Origin: Leptobrachium leishanense
Taxonomy: Eukaryota > Chordata > Amphibia > Anura > Megophryidae
NCBI GenBank assembly: GCA_009667805.1
Contig: CM019064.1
Location: 268,565,662-268,629,661 of the forward strand
Length of the DNA: 64,000 nt
Reading direction: 5' to 3'
Shown: positions 46,767 through 58,305 of the stretch, piece after piece
Numbering within the stretch: position 1 is the stretch's first letter
Layout: every line of letters begins with the position of its first letter
The notes under the pieces: model-generated
What the model saw: only the letters and a program-made list of their open reading frames with translations
What the model was told of the DNA's origin: nothing
Database searches by the model: none
Program-made: the position numbers and the translations under genes

Positions 46767-49310
46767 TGTCACGTTCCCACGTTCCAACCCTGTCTTCCTG
46801 CCCTCTGTATTTGTATATTGTGTTTTTTCCCTTGTGTTTCTGTTGCTGCCAATTCCTGGGTGGCCTCCCAGGGGTTAATTGGTGTTCTGTGTGCTGCCCA
46901 CCTGTTGACCCTTGCCTTGATTCCCCTGCCTATATTAGAGCAATGTACCTATAGTACATTGCTGGGTCATTTTACTTTGCCTGGTCTCCTTGCATCCTGT
47001 ATCCTGAGAGCTCCTCGCTGTGTTCCTGATATCCTCCGTTTGTTCATCCTTGTTCAGTTTTTGCCTCTGTTATTTCTGTTCCAGTTTATGTCAGTTCCTT
47101 CTGTGTATTTAGTTCTGTCATTTTCTGTATTTTGGTTTGCTGTTTATGTTCCATTCAGATTCCACGGTTACTGATTTTGGCTTGGCTGACTTCCCTTCTG
47201 GTTCCTATTCCTATATTCTGTATGACGTACTCTCTCTGGTTATGACCTTTGGCTTTCCTCTTTATGACTACTCTATTGTATATTCCTTGTCTGTACCGTT
47301 TCCAGGAAACCCTGTCATCTGTATACAACAAAAGACTCTGTACGGCTTCAAGGTAATACTTTCCTTTAGATTAGATCCGGCTATCCTAAAGACCGGTCTT
47401 TCAGTGCAGGGAATCTTTGGTATTGCCGTACAGACAGTAGTGTATTTAGGTTTTGTGCTGCCCTAGGCCTGACTAAACTCGTGCACCCCCTAATTTAAAT
47501 TTGACACACCCCTTCCTGTCAAGGGCACACCTCTTCCTGGTTAATCCCCACCCTTCCTCTTTAAGCTCCACCTTTTCCTCTTAGAGCTCCGCCTTTTCCT
47601 CTCTTTATATTAAAAGTGGATACCAAGTGCCTACTTGTATATTTTGTATACCATTTCAAATGTATCTATTGAGATAAAGAAAATTATGAAATGTTTAAAT
47701 TCAAGCATTTTTACAAAGAACAGCCACGCATGTCAAGTAAACGGGATCACAGCCGCTCTAATTGGTTGAACAATAAAATCCACAGAAACGTGCACTGCAT
47801 ACAGTATGAGCATATCACAGAGCTGCACAGCAATAAAACCCACAGAAATGGGCACTGTGTATGAGCATATCAGAGCTGCACAGCAATAAAACCCACAGAA
47901 ATGTGCAGTGTGTATGAGCATATCACAGAACTGCACAGCAATAAAACTCACAGTAATGTGCAGTGTTGTTTGAGCGTATCCCAGAGCTCCAGGGCAATAA
48001 AACTCACAGTAATATGCAGTGTGTATCACAGAATCCACAGCAATAAAACTCCCAGCAATGCAATGTGCGGTGTGTATGAGTGCATCAGAATTCACAGCAA
48101 TAAAACTCCCAGCAATGCAATGTGCGGTGTGTATGAGTGCATCAGAATCCACTGCAGTAAAACTCCCAGCAAACCGAGTGTATATGAGCACACAGCAATT
48201 ATGCTGTGGAGCCATCTTGTCAGCAGTGGGGTGACACTGCCAGAGGGTGCACTATAGCTTTGATTCCCTTCCCGGTGGGTGTTCAGTCCAGAATAGAGTC
48301 TGTGTTAACGAAAGGGCGGGCAGCTGCGCGCGTGCGTTTCACGTGGTTCAGCCAGTCATGTGGTACTGAGACTCAGAGAAATGGCAGTGAAATGCCCTGA
48401 TGTTCGGTGGTTTCAATCAGCAGGTTTATTCAGGCGAACCCCATAGGTTTCAATGTTAAAAATATTCCCGTTTTTATGCAATATCTAATAAATCATTTAT
48501 TATTTTAATCTGCAGTAAAAAGTCTTTACTTATTGAATTTTTTTAGTACCTTTTAGTCATTTTTCAGATTTTTGGGCAAAATCCCCCCCCCCTTTTTTAA
48601 TAGCAGTTTTTCTTTTTTCTGTAACAGAACTTTTTATTATCAATCATAGGATCTTATATGTAAATTCCAGACATTTTCGTTCAGTAGTTCTTTTGAAAAC
48701 AGCAGGCCACGGGTTTGCGGTGGCAGCATTAAGCGGCTGACTCCATGCACTTTGGGGACCCTGTGGTGAATGGTGAATTCACTGCAGGGTGGGGAAATTT
48801 TATTCTCCTAAGTGCAGGGAACTACAGAACACCAAAACATTGGCGTCATTTCGGTGCTCAGTGAGTAACCCATTTAGTGGTGAGGTTTTTTGCTGCCCCC
48901 TGGAAAGTGAAATTGAAAGTGTAAATTAGTGAAATCTCAATGTATCCTCCCTGGTAAAATACTTTGCAAAAGTAAAAAAAAAAAAAAAATGTTTTTTTTT
49001 TTTTTTTTTTTTAGGGGTGGGGCCACCCAGTGCGGGCCGCCGCCCCCTGGAAAGTGCCGCCCTAGGCCTGGGCCTAGTCGGCCTAGGCCAAAATACACCA
49101 GTGCGTACAGAGGTCTTTTGTTAACCCTTTGTTGCTTTCACCTGTCCTTGTTTTACCCTGCATCTCTGTATATAGGGGCTTCTCTCAGGAACCAAGGCCT
49201 CACCTTCCTGCGAGTTATATTCATAGGGATATATATACAGACCGACCACTTCCAAGGATCGGAGGGCAAGTATAGGGTGGTGCGTGCCTGGTGGTACTGC
49301 CACCGGGACA
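46767..49310 (+). repeat. 3' LTR of the non-autonomous element, interrupted
   Basis: Matches the 5' LTR to 47434 and again from 49104, with the hAT-type copy 2 in between. It ends CACCGGGACA, with one change from the 5' LTR end. Confidence 0.88.
47435..49103 (-). mobile_element. 1.7-kb hAT-type non-autonomous element, copy 2
   Basis: Inverted relative to copy 1. Ends CAGTAGTGTATTTAGG and AAATACACCAGTG; 8-bp duplication CGTACAGA at 47427-47434 and 49104-49111, which restores the LTR exactly. Contains the 58-bp array (47770-48180) and a shortened SINE-tail segment. Confidence 0.9.
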
Positions 49311-49315
49311 GCAAG

Positions 49316-50262
49316 GCTGTCTCAAGGCCCCAAAATGGCCAACGTCTCCCCGATCCCAACAGAGATCTGCGGCGTCCCTGCTGGGGATCGGGTCTGGGTC
49401 CCAGGGAAGCACCCCTACCAATGCAGGCCACCACAGAAATGCACTTGAGCCGAGGTGAGAGAGGAAAAAAGGCTTAAAAAGAGGAGAATATACCCCCTTT
49501 AGTTACAGTCAGGACAAAGTTCCTGCTCTCCCCCCTGTTAGCGTTAATGCTAGATTAAGTGGCTCTGGTGTCGGCTGACCATATTACATTCTGAACGCTA
49601 ATGAGTAATAAAAACCTGTTATCGATTCAGAGCTACTGTACTGTATGAGCTTACTTACTGTACTGTTGCGCTTCCTATGCTTAACATGGGGAGCGCAAAG
49701 TGTTTATTAGCATTAGGATTACAAAGTCTTAACTCTAATTAGGTCCCGCTTTGTTTGACTCAAAAGTTAACCACAGCTAGGACCCGGTGCTAACAGATTC
49801 CGCTTCTGCGGAATCAGTCAGCACTTGCTGAAAAAAAACCAAAAATCACATACTCACCTCCCATCCCGCGGTGAGAACGGGATGGGAGGTGAGTATGTGA
49901 TTTTTGGTTTTTTTTCTCATCCCGCTTCTTCTTGCCGAAAGGAGCAGAGGGAGACTGTGGGAAAAAAGTCCCCAGTCTCATTTTGCAATCACTCCGTAGA
50001 CCTGCCGGATCTTGTGAGAGGCGATATCCTGCAGGTCATGTGACCGGCAGTGGAAGCTTCTATGGAGTCCTATAGACTCCATGAAGGGGATGCTTGTGGC
50101 AGGGCTTAGCACTGCCTTGAGCATCTTGAGGCTTAGCACTGCATTATGGGGCAAACTGCTGGTTTAGTGCCTGCCCGTAATGTCACGCTAAAACAGAGAC
50201 GCTGAGGAGAAACCTGCAGGCGCAGGTTATCTTCCTTAGTGCCCCTGTTTTAGTGTGATGAT
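49316..50262. other. Unidentified sequence containing a large hairpin
   Basis: The first part (to about 49480) continues the segment at 42682-43812. The rest has palindromic tracts: the 38-bp-arm hairpin at 49831-49915 and an ATGGAGTCCTATAGACTCCAT near 50060-50082. The latter and the neighbouring CTGCAGGCGCA phrase recur at 60441-60545. No gene. Confidence 0.4.
49831..49915. repeat. Perfect 38-bp inverted repeat with 9-nt loop
   Basis: The left arm 49831-49868 (A8 CC A5, then TCACATACTCACCTCCC) and right arm 49878-49915 are exact complements. It is long enough to form a stable cruciform or RNA hairpin. Confidence 0.95.
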
Positions 50263-50274
50263 TGTAATAGGGCC

Positions 50275-51430
50275 TTACATTTCTTACTCAAAAAATCTCC
50301 AAACATTCTTCAATCATATTAAAAAAAAATCATACTTCTTACATGATTATAGGTGTTATTTCAGAGGCATTCCTGCAGGAAAAGATAAGTATTAATATTC
50401 TCCAGCTTCTTCTTTGAGACTATAATGATATGCAGTCATTAAACCAGGTTTATCTATTTCTACTTCTAAGAGTCAAGTATCTGCTACCCTTTGATCATAG
50501 TTCATAAAGCAGACGATTAGAAAAATTAGGAAATCAATGATTGTAAAGTGTTCTTCAGGAAATAGGGAATTTATTGTGGCATCATTTTATTTTGCAGTTA
50601 TTGACCAGCATGTTAGACATCACTGCCGAACCTCAAATACCTCAGGGTTTCCTGTGGATGATTCAAGTAGATTAATCTTTTTTCTTTCTTCCCACTGTTA
50701 CTGAGTCACTACATTTCCTTAATGGAATTCTTCTTCAGTTACTCTATGCTGTGTGTGAAAGAATCACTGTCAGTTGAAATAAAAATAGTATTATTTCTAT
50801 ATTAGAATGAAAAAGTAAGAACCAAAATAAGTGGATAGAAACATAGGTTTGTTGGATAACAGGTTTATAATTGTGCCTAACAACAAAGTTTACAAACACA
50901 ACAACTGTCCCAAAAATGAGATGACTAGTTGAAAAATATAAAACATGCTGGACGATTTAATAATAACAGTGCATCCGTTTTCCATTGGTTCTCTGTCCTT
51001 GCAATATCGCATCACAGGATGGAAATTGCATGGATCATAAACAGATATCACTTTCCGTTACCCAGTTCCAGTGTTGGATGCTACCATGTTACTCCTCCAA
51101 AGTCATCACTGGAAAAGGTTAATGGCAGTGCTGCACAAAAGGCCCACTCTGGTGACACCGGTGAGCTGCGTCATTAGACAGTGCATTAGCACTCAATCAG
51201 CTTTGAGGAATGCATGCAGGGCTGTCCACAGAATTTTCAAATATGTTACTGAAAATGATATAACCCATATATTGAGAGTAATTCTCCATGAAATTAGAAC
51301 AACTTGTGTTAGGAAATGCAAGTGCATGTTAACACACATGGAGGAGGATTACAGCTACAGTCACTTATATAGCATCAACAGAATCCAAAGCACGCCGCTT
51401 TACAATGAGGGAGTACAGACATGAGACATA
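50275..51430. other. AT-rich sequence, nothing recognised
   Basis: No ORF of note and no family recognised, apart from a weak TTATATAGCATC...GCCGCTTTACAATG segment near 51356-51410 that resembles the CAGCGCC-type repeat at 55018. Confidence 0.4.
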
Positions 51431-51612
51431 GGGAGCTATTCAGAGAAAGGTGAAAACCAGGAGAACCGGCAGGAGAAGAGAACAATCTAGACCAAATAGC
51501 GGATTTGGAAACTCAGCTAAATGGGAGGATTTTTCTGGTTTGGCTATTTTGACCTAGAATCTTTACTTCTCCAGTCATTCTCCTGAGGTCCACCTTCCTT
51601 TGAATAGACCTG
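51431..51612. mobile_element. Small MITE with about 34-bp inverted repeats, copy 1
   Basis: About 180 bp beginning GGGAGCTATTCAGAGAAAGG and ending TTTGAATAGACCTG. The interior GGAGAAGAGAACAATCTAGA is shared with the copy at 61187-61368. Confidence 0.65.
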
Positions 51613-53430
51613 ATAAAAAACACATAAGGAACAGACGGCCCTGCCCGTAGGATGATTGCCCTGCTGATACAGCACTTTATACAAGTGCTCAGCCAGACAA
51701 CAATTGAGCTTACAATCTAAAGAACAAAGATAAGTGAAACAAAAGGGGAGCAGGGGCAATGTGGAGATGGTGGCCAGAAAGAATACAGCAGGGATTGCAT
51801 GGGAATGACCAGAAGTTTGGAATTGAAAAGTGTAATTAGAAAACAAAAAAATGGCAGCAGCTGAAAGGGAAAGCAATGAGTTTGGGCCCAGGACTGGGTG
51901 GGACTGCAGAGTGCAAATGCAGCACCTGCAGAGGGTGATGGCTGTGGATGGTGAGCTTGGATTGTTTTAGAGTGCAAATGCAGCACCTGGAGAGGATGAT
52001 GGCTTTGGATGGTGAGCTGTGTAAAAGAAATGCATGGGAAATGATAAGTAAGTATATAAAATGGATATGGTTTAAAGATATGCAGGAGAAAACACAGGAG
52101 GTGATAGATTTCTGGAGAAGTAGTATAATCAAAAAGACTATTGAGGAATTAAACAGAACAAAGAGCTGAGGATGAATGTAATTAGAGGGCGTCAGGACAC
52201 TGAGATCAGACTCATCCTGTGACTTTGTCTTTTACTTATCTAACCCAGAACTATTCAAGGAAGCTGCAGTCACCTTCCTGACCACGTGACTGGTAGACTT
52301 ATTATCACAGTGCCGTTGAGCAGAGTTAGAGAAGGTCTGTATCAACCATCAGCCAAACAGTTGATAGGGTGGGAAAAGAAATATCTTTAATATGAACAGA
52401 AATTACTCTACAAACACTTTTTATGGACTAAACTCCTTAAACTAAGAAACAAAACTTGAAGTAACAAATTAATAATAAGCCCATTAAATAGACACACTAG
52501 GCAGTTTAACAAGTCACTCTTGTCTGAATGGTCACACTGTCCTGAGCTCCCTCGCCCCTCTCTCCCCTAAGTTAGCCCTCTGAGTGCAGGGACTTGCACC
52601 TACCCAGGATTTGAGCACTGCACTCAGGTTCTTGGGCTTTGGGACCTCTTGGGAACAAAGTCCTACAGAATTTCTACACCATACAGAGGCAAAAAACCAA
52701 AAATAAAACAATACAATATTAAATAAAGTAAGAATAGTTTATCTCTTCATTACGCCCATGAGGATACTGAGCCCTTATGGTAAAAATTCTTCTAGCTTCA
52801 TGCTGTCTTAAAATCTTATAAAAATTCCACTTTTTGGGTCCTGTATATGTCGAGACCACCATTTAGCACCATTGTCTTTATTACAGTGAGTTTTGTGGCT
52901 CACTATGGGTATATGGTGGATATGAGGCTGTAGATGTAATCGTGTTGTGTCTTCCTTTCTTTCTACAAGTCATGCTGCTGTGATCTGCCTGCCCCCCCCC
53001 ACGATTGACAAGGACAGTCACATGACTGTCCTGCATCAATCAAACCATGGGGAGCACTGCCTCCCATGGTGGGCTTTTTTTTTTTAAAAAAAGAAATTGC
53101 TTGAGACAATGGAGCTTTCCCATTGGCTCAAGGTTTCATTTGCTGTCATTGCCTGGAGGCAATGATGAGCGTGCCTGCCATCAGCTTGAGCTCCGCAATT
53201 AGCGTAGCGTTGAGCTGCGAAAATTGCATAGCCTAGGCTGGCTCAGTGCTGCCCCTGCTGTCTGTGTAGTGAATCACTACACTGGCTCTGCCTCCCCTGC
53301 CACCCCTGACTGCACGTCCCTGGTGCGCTGTCTCTTTTAACTTTTGTCTCCCATAATCCTTTTTTTGAGATCCAGTTCTCCAGCAACAACCTTTACTGAG
53401 CTGTTTGGATACCACCTGTAGCTCAGGTTT
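51613..53430. other. Anonymous stretch
   Basis: A CTTACAATCTAAAG segment near 51706 belongs to the CAGCGCC-type repeat. A duplicated GAGTGCAAATGCAGCACCTG unit occurs at about 51910 and 51971. No gene is supported. Confidence 0.4.
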
Positions 53431-53439
53431 CTGGAGACC

Positions 53440-53930
53440 TTGACGTCTGCAATGTCAGTACTTGGCAGCCATATCTCTTCAGGAACTCAGTTGTTGCGTT
53501 CGAAGGTAGAGGTGTTACTGTACAGAGCCAAATGGAATTCCATCTCCTGCAGAAAATTCAGAATCATGCATATAATAATTACCCGAGAACCCTGCTGTCG
53601 TGCCGCAGACCTCAAGCCACTCTGTTTTGGTCCATAAGAATGCTGGTCATATAACTTAAGTCCAGTGTTCACCTCAACAAACTCCTGGACATAAGATATG
53701 CTTCTATTTACAAATATGCCAGCAATGTAGAACATGACATACCGGTTCTTTAGAAGTCGGCCGGGAGTTTGGGTTACTGGTGATAATACTATAGGAATTC
53801 TTGAATGTTGAATCTATCACTATCATCAGTATTCGATCAAGGCCATTGGATGTAGACCATACAGCACCAGCCAAACGTTCAACTTCCTGATGAACACGCT
53901 GATCACTCTGCTTTCCCAGTATCCCATCTT
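53440..53930 (-). pseudogene. Possible processed-gene fragment of unknown family
   Basis: In one minus-strand frame upstream of 53735 there is DHWLQDGILGKQSDQRVHQE and DRILMIVIDSTFKNSYSI. After a frame change comes YVMFYIAGIFVNRSISYVQE and VIIICMILNFLQEMEF, ending ERNN and a stop. The composition looks protein-like and breaks cleanly into two frames without introns. I could not identify the parent gene. It could equally be a chance ORF or part of an unknown transposon. Confidence 0.25.
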
Positions 53931-53956
53931 GAAGCCAATGGTCTGCTAACCTTCTT

Positions 53957-54093
53957 GGGGCAGTATTACAAAATTGGTGCTAACTTAACCAGAGCTGTTG
54001 TAAATTTAACGACTCCATAGACTACAATGGTTCTGGTAAGTTTACAATAGCTCTGGTTAAGTAGGTTAGCACCAGCTATTAAATCGAGCCCTT
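53957..54093. repeat. Fold-back element
   Basis: GGTGCTAACTTAACCAGAGC on the left pairs with GCTCTGGTTAAGTAGGTTAGCACC-type sequence on the right, arms of about 30 nt with small bulges. Outer tips GGGGCAGTATTACA and GAGCCC loosely resemble the GGGCCCTATTACA tips at 34892. Confidence 0.6.
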
Positions 54094-54099
54094 AGTCTT

Positions 54100-55015
54100 T
54101 TCTCTTTTGCTACTACTTCTCCACAACTGCCTCACTATGAATACCGTGTTCTGTCCACCCTCAAAAGAAAAGGGTATTACTGGCCACATGCTACAATGCG
54201 AAGATGCCTAGGGTCTCTCTTATGGTTCAGACCAGAGTTGTTACTTCATCTCTTCTCCTCAGAATCAATCAAGGGACCTTCCTGCCTACATGACAACCTG
54301 CCCTATCATTGTAGTTAAATTAGCCAGAGTCTCACAACTATCAAGTAGGCACTTGATAGAGAGAGAAATGTTTTTACTACAAACAGACAATTACTTTGTA
54401 TACACCTGATTCTAGCTATTTAAATCTATTAAACTAATAATCTTGTTAAACTAATAACATCATAATCCATTAACCAACAAATCCTACACCCAGTTCAGTC
54501 CAGACAAAAAGTAAATGTAAACACACAGTCAAATAGTGCTCTTATTTCTGAATTGTTCATAGTTTTGTCCAAACATTGAGTTCAGAAGGTGCTAGAGCCT
54601 ATGAATAAGTGCAGCTGTACTCAAACTGCTTAAAGTGAGGGGAAAGGGAAATTTATCACGTCATGCCTTGAATTATTGTATATTTGATTAATTTTCTTGC
54701 TCTCTGTTGCACATATGTGTATTTGATTTATGATGTTTCTTATAGATGTTTGTGGTATGATATTTTTTAAAACCTTTTTGCTTATAAAGATGACATTTTT
54801 AACATGCTATTGAAGAGCCCTCAGTGTTTGAAAATGTTGTTTTATTATGCCAACCACAGTGAATAATGTGGAGCTCGGTATTTTTATTATAATGCACGCA
54901 CAACCAATGTTGAATTAACTTATTCAAACAGCTTAAGAGTTGTAGGTGAGTTGCTAGGATAACACATGCATTTTCAGTGTACAGTCTTCACTGTAGCAGA
55001 CCCATAATTTATTAT
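54100..55015. other. Anonymous AT-rich stretch
   Basis: No ORF, repeat or RNA gene recognised. Confidence 0.4.
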
Positions 55016-55017
55016 TA

Positions 55018-55270
55018 TCCTTTTTTTATACAGCGCCACAAATTCCGCAGCACTTTACAAGATCAATGTACAAGGAGTTGATACATTAGAATACCACACT
55101 TGGATGACGACCTGATTCAGGGGGACCCTGTTCCCAAGGGAATTTACAATCTATGAGATGTAAAAGTATTTTGTGAGGTAGGCACATCCATATCGTTGGG
55201 TGACTTGCCCCAGGACACTCACTGGTGGCGTCTTCTGAGTGGGATCGAGTCATCTTTCCATGATTGTAGA
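55018..55270 (+). repeat. CAGCGCC-type interspersed repeat
   Basis: TTATACAGCGCCACAAATTC, GCAGCACTTTACAAGATC, and AATTTACAATCTATGAG are hallmarks of a common amphibian SINE-like repeat. A fragment recurs at 61100-61135. Confidence 0.5.
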
Positions 55271-55429
55271 TCAGTGACCTGGTGGTTAGGTTGAACCTGC
55301 TTCTCTTGAAGTTGAGACTTCTCCACAGTTGTATTGGAGGGATGTGTTGAATGTTATTTTACTTGCTTCTCCACGGTTGAAGGGTAGAGACGTTACCACT
55401 GTACTCCACAGTCGATATTGTGTGGTAGG

Positions 55430-55540
55430 CAAGTATGTACTGTGTCTTGCCAAAGGACACTTACTGGAGAGGTGCTCTGGCTGGGGTCAAACCTGGGTCT
55501 CCACGGTTATAGAGCAGCGATATTACCTCTACTCCATACA
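55430..55540 (-). repeat. tRNA-like SINE, diverged
   Basis: On the minus strand it shows a GGTTTGACCCC box-B-like string and CCTCTCCAGTAAGTGTCC, matching the SINE at 63807-64000. Confidence 0.55.
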
Positions 55541-55559
55541 ACTCGTTGGAAGGAGGCTC

Positions 55560-56110
55560 ACCTCCTATCACAGTCCACCTTGTGCCAGTGCTAGTATCAG
55601 CATTACCTGAACTGTGCCAATTGTATCCATGCCTTTTCCTTTGGAGCTCTGCAAATTCCAGGACTGGTTTTCTGCAGGTTCCATCTGCAGAGGTAATCCC
55701 AGGTGCAGTCCTGTTCAGGTTTGCTAGGTATTCTGGAGTCTTGTTTAAGGGTGTCGTCTCTTTCCCTGCATTTTATCTGCATACAAGTATATTGTGTCCT
55801 GTAACCTGGCTGTATGCTCCTGTGCTTGTCATTTATTACGTGTTTCACAGTCTTGTTCTAGTGTGTTCTATTCCCTACCTGGTTGCCTCCCATTCCTGCA
55901 TAGCCCATTATGTACCTGAAAAAACAGTTTCTACCATGATTTTCCATGTACTTGCATTGCTATGTTTCACCTGTAACCTGTGTTATGCCTGTACTGTCCA
56001 TTTGCCTGCTTTGTCATACTTCCACCGCATCTTGAGCTCTTATCTGCCACTTCCGTTGAACACTATGACACTTCCGCTCTCCTTCAAAGGAGTCTCTCCT
56101 AAGATTAGGC
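55560..56110 (+). repeat. Possible LTR fragment
   Basis: T-rich text of the style CTGTTCAGG...TTGTGTCCTGTAACC resembles the LTRs at 13046 and 43818 in composition and short phrases. No ends or duplications were found. The 192-codon ORF inside is probably incidental. Confidence 0.25.
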
Positions 56111-56129
56111 ATGTTGGTGGGTGATCGTT

Positions 56130-58200
56130 CCAAGGCATTCACTTAGAAATGGCTGGCTGGCTGGCTGAGCACCATGGAACATGGAGTTCAGAAACATATG
56201 GCGTGCCAAGGTTCGCCATCACTGCCCTAAGCTATGACTGGGAGAGGAACAGAGAGACATACAGATTTTACCCCATACCCATGTGCAAAACATTTAAAAG
56301 AAATATTGAAAAAGATGGGTCTTTTAAATATAAAGTTTATTTCTTTTATAGGGTAGTGTTATAAGCAAGAGAGCGCTAACCTTATTGTGGGTAAAATTCT
56401 TCTTGTAAGCCAGTGAGAGCTAGAGTTGTTCTATTCTCAGTTGAACATTTCTCCATTTTAACTGTTCAGACACGTCTGCATTTATAGAGTTAGCAAGCAA
56501 TGAATATCATTCTGTATTTAAACACACTTACCAGTTGCAAACGTCATGTCACAATTCCATTACAACCGCATTGGACCTTTGTCTCCAAAGAGAATGATTA
56601 ATGTGGATAGTATGACGTGTTAGTGATCTGAGTAGCACGTAGAAGTGGATCTGAAAGTAACAATATTTTGTAAACTGCTACTTAAGAAACAAAAATATAT
56701 AAGGATGCCTAAAGCAGGGATCGGTAACTTTGACCCTCCATATGTTTTAAAATAATATCTCCCATGACTGACAGGTACACATTAGATAAGCTGAACCTTA
56801 TGGGAAATATACTCGCAAAACATCTGGGTGACCAAGGTTGCTCACACCTGCTCTAATAGAAGCAGTAGTAACCTTTATTGGCATAGATGCTCATTGTTCT
56901 TAATGAGCAACTGTTACAAAACTACCCTCCTTTGATACAGGAGATCATGGAGCACAAAAAGTTGAGTGTCCAGTAGATAATAGGTTTTGGAAACTGGAAA
57001 AGTACAACACTTCATGGTATGATCCAAAACAATAATAGGGAGATATGAAAGAAAAGAGATCTGAATTGTGCAAAGAGAAGACAGACTTAAAGTCGAGAAA
57101 TGGCATCGACACAGACATACTGATAATCTAGAATGCTGCAGCAAAAAAATAAAATAAATGGAAATCCAATCCATGTTCAGAGCACAGGATGAGTTAAAAT
57201 AAGCCAAGCTCAAAACCAACTAAAAGAAATGAAACACACTTTTGCACATTACAGATCAGAAAATGGGCAACGTAACATTGAAAGTGGCTAGGGATAAAGG
57301 GATGTCAGTGTCATCAAACAATGTCCCACAGCCACACTGATTAATGCAAGCAGACCAAGTAATAAATATGTTCTGGCCTGCAGAGGCTGATGTCTTCAAG
57401 CCCCATTAGTAAATGGACATCACTGCAAGGTCACCGAAATAACACAGTGCTTGGTATAGCAGGGATGTAGTGGCTACAATAATGCAAATGCAAGGGAAAA
57501 ATAACTTACGTGATATAAAGTTAAAGTGCGTAGGTCAAGCACCAAATACTGAATCGCACCATCACTAATTCAGTAATTAAGTCTGCAAAAAAGCTAGTCA
57601 TCTTTAAACTATCTGCCCTATAAATGTATTAGAACAAAATTTGAGCCTAAGTATTAACTGTTTAGACTGTCGAAGAATAATACTGATTTCCTCAATATAA
57701 CCCTACAATGGTTTCTGCTCGCCGCCCTCTAAACAGCCAAGCTTCATGTTGAGCAGATTCATTATACATAGACACTCGTGCACACAGGGGTCTGCATGCT
57801 AGTTTGGAAATTAATTCTTCCCCTTGTCTGCTGCTAGGGCGCTAGCATTATCCCCGGGTTCCAGTTGGCTGTATGACTCTCAGGAGATTCATGTTGTAAC
57901 AAAGACATCTCAATAGTCCAGCTGCCCAGCGGATCCCCTCAGACAGCTCCTGACAGCATCATATAAAAGGGATGATCAGTGATACAATAATTGATAAACA
58001 TTCTGCCTAAGGGTTTATTCACTGGGGGAATTGATCAATGAAACTGTCAGTGTTGATGCAGGAGAAATCACATAGATTGCTTATTTTTACAAGAAGATCA
58101 CATTTGAGAGCAATTTAGCTAGAATCTTTATTGATGACAATATATAACCAATGACACTTTTTTTCCCTTACTGGAAAGTAAATGTAAGCTGTTATTTATT
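56130..58200. other. Anonymous AT-rich stretch
   Basis: No recognised gene or element; all ORFs are short. Confidence 0.4.
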
Positions 58201-58214
58201 TATTTGCTTGCTAA

Positions 58215-58305
58215 CATTTTCCATAGGTTCGAATCCCGGCAAGAGCACCTCTCCAGTAAGTGTCCTTGGGCAAGACACCTAATGGTACATAGTCGTTCGT
58301 GCGCT
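58215..58305 (+). repeat. tRNA-like SINE fragment
   Basis: GGTTCGAATCCCGGC (box-B-like) followed by ACCTCTCCAGTAAGTGTCC and GGGCAAGACACCTAATGG. It preserves the uninterrupted form of the site hit by MITEs at 61681. Confidence 0.7.

Larger units (their letters stand above)
43818..49310 (+). mobile_element. Young non-autonomous LTR retrotransposon with a repeat-protein ORF
   Basis: LTRs 43818-44686 and 46767-49310 (the latter split by a hAT-type element) are flanked by GCAAG (43813-43817, 49311-49315). The internal region is only about 2.1 kb: a gag zinc-knuckle remnant, a 415-codon ORF with twenty 30-bp repeats, and a GGAGGGGGCTAC tract before the 3' LTR. There is no protease, RT or integrase, so it must be mobilised in trans. 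LTRs differ at about 5-6 positions in 869. Confidence 0.88.
34892..50274. mobile_element. Possible host transposon with GGGCCCTATTACA tips
   Basis: GGGCCCTATTACA at 34892-34904 has an inverted counterpart TGTAATAGGGCC at 50263-50274, each flanked outside by TTAC (34888-34891, 50275-50278). Excluding the two LTR elements leaves about 2.25 kb. The interior halves show no coding hint of a transposase. The pairing could be coincidental or come from two separate copies. Confidence 0.3.

Noticed and set aside
55546..56124. 192-codon ORF as a multi-pass membrane protein
   Set aside because: Its T-rich hydrophobic reading resembles translations of LTR sequence seen at 13309-13721 and 43869-44225.
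58215..58240. Box-B-like GGTTCGAATCCC as a tRNA gene
   Set aside because: No cloverleaf or acceptor pairing; the same string is part of a dispersed SINE.
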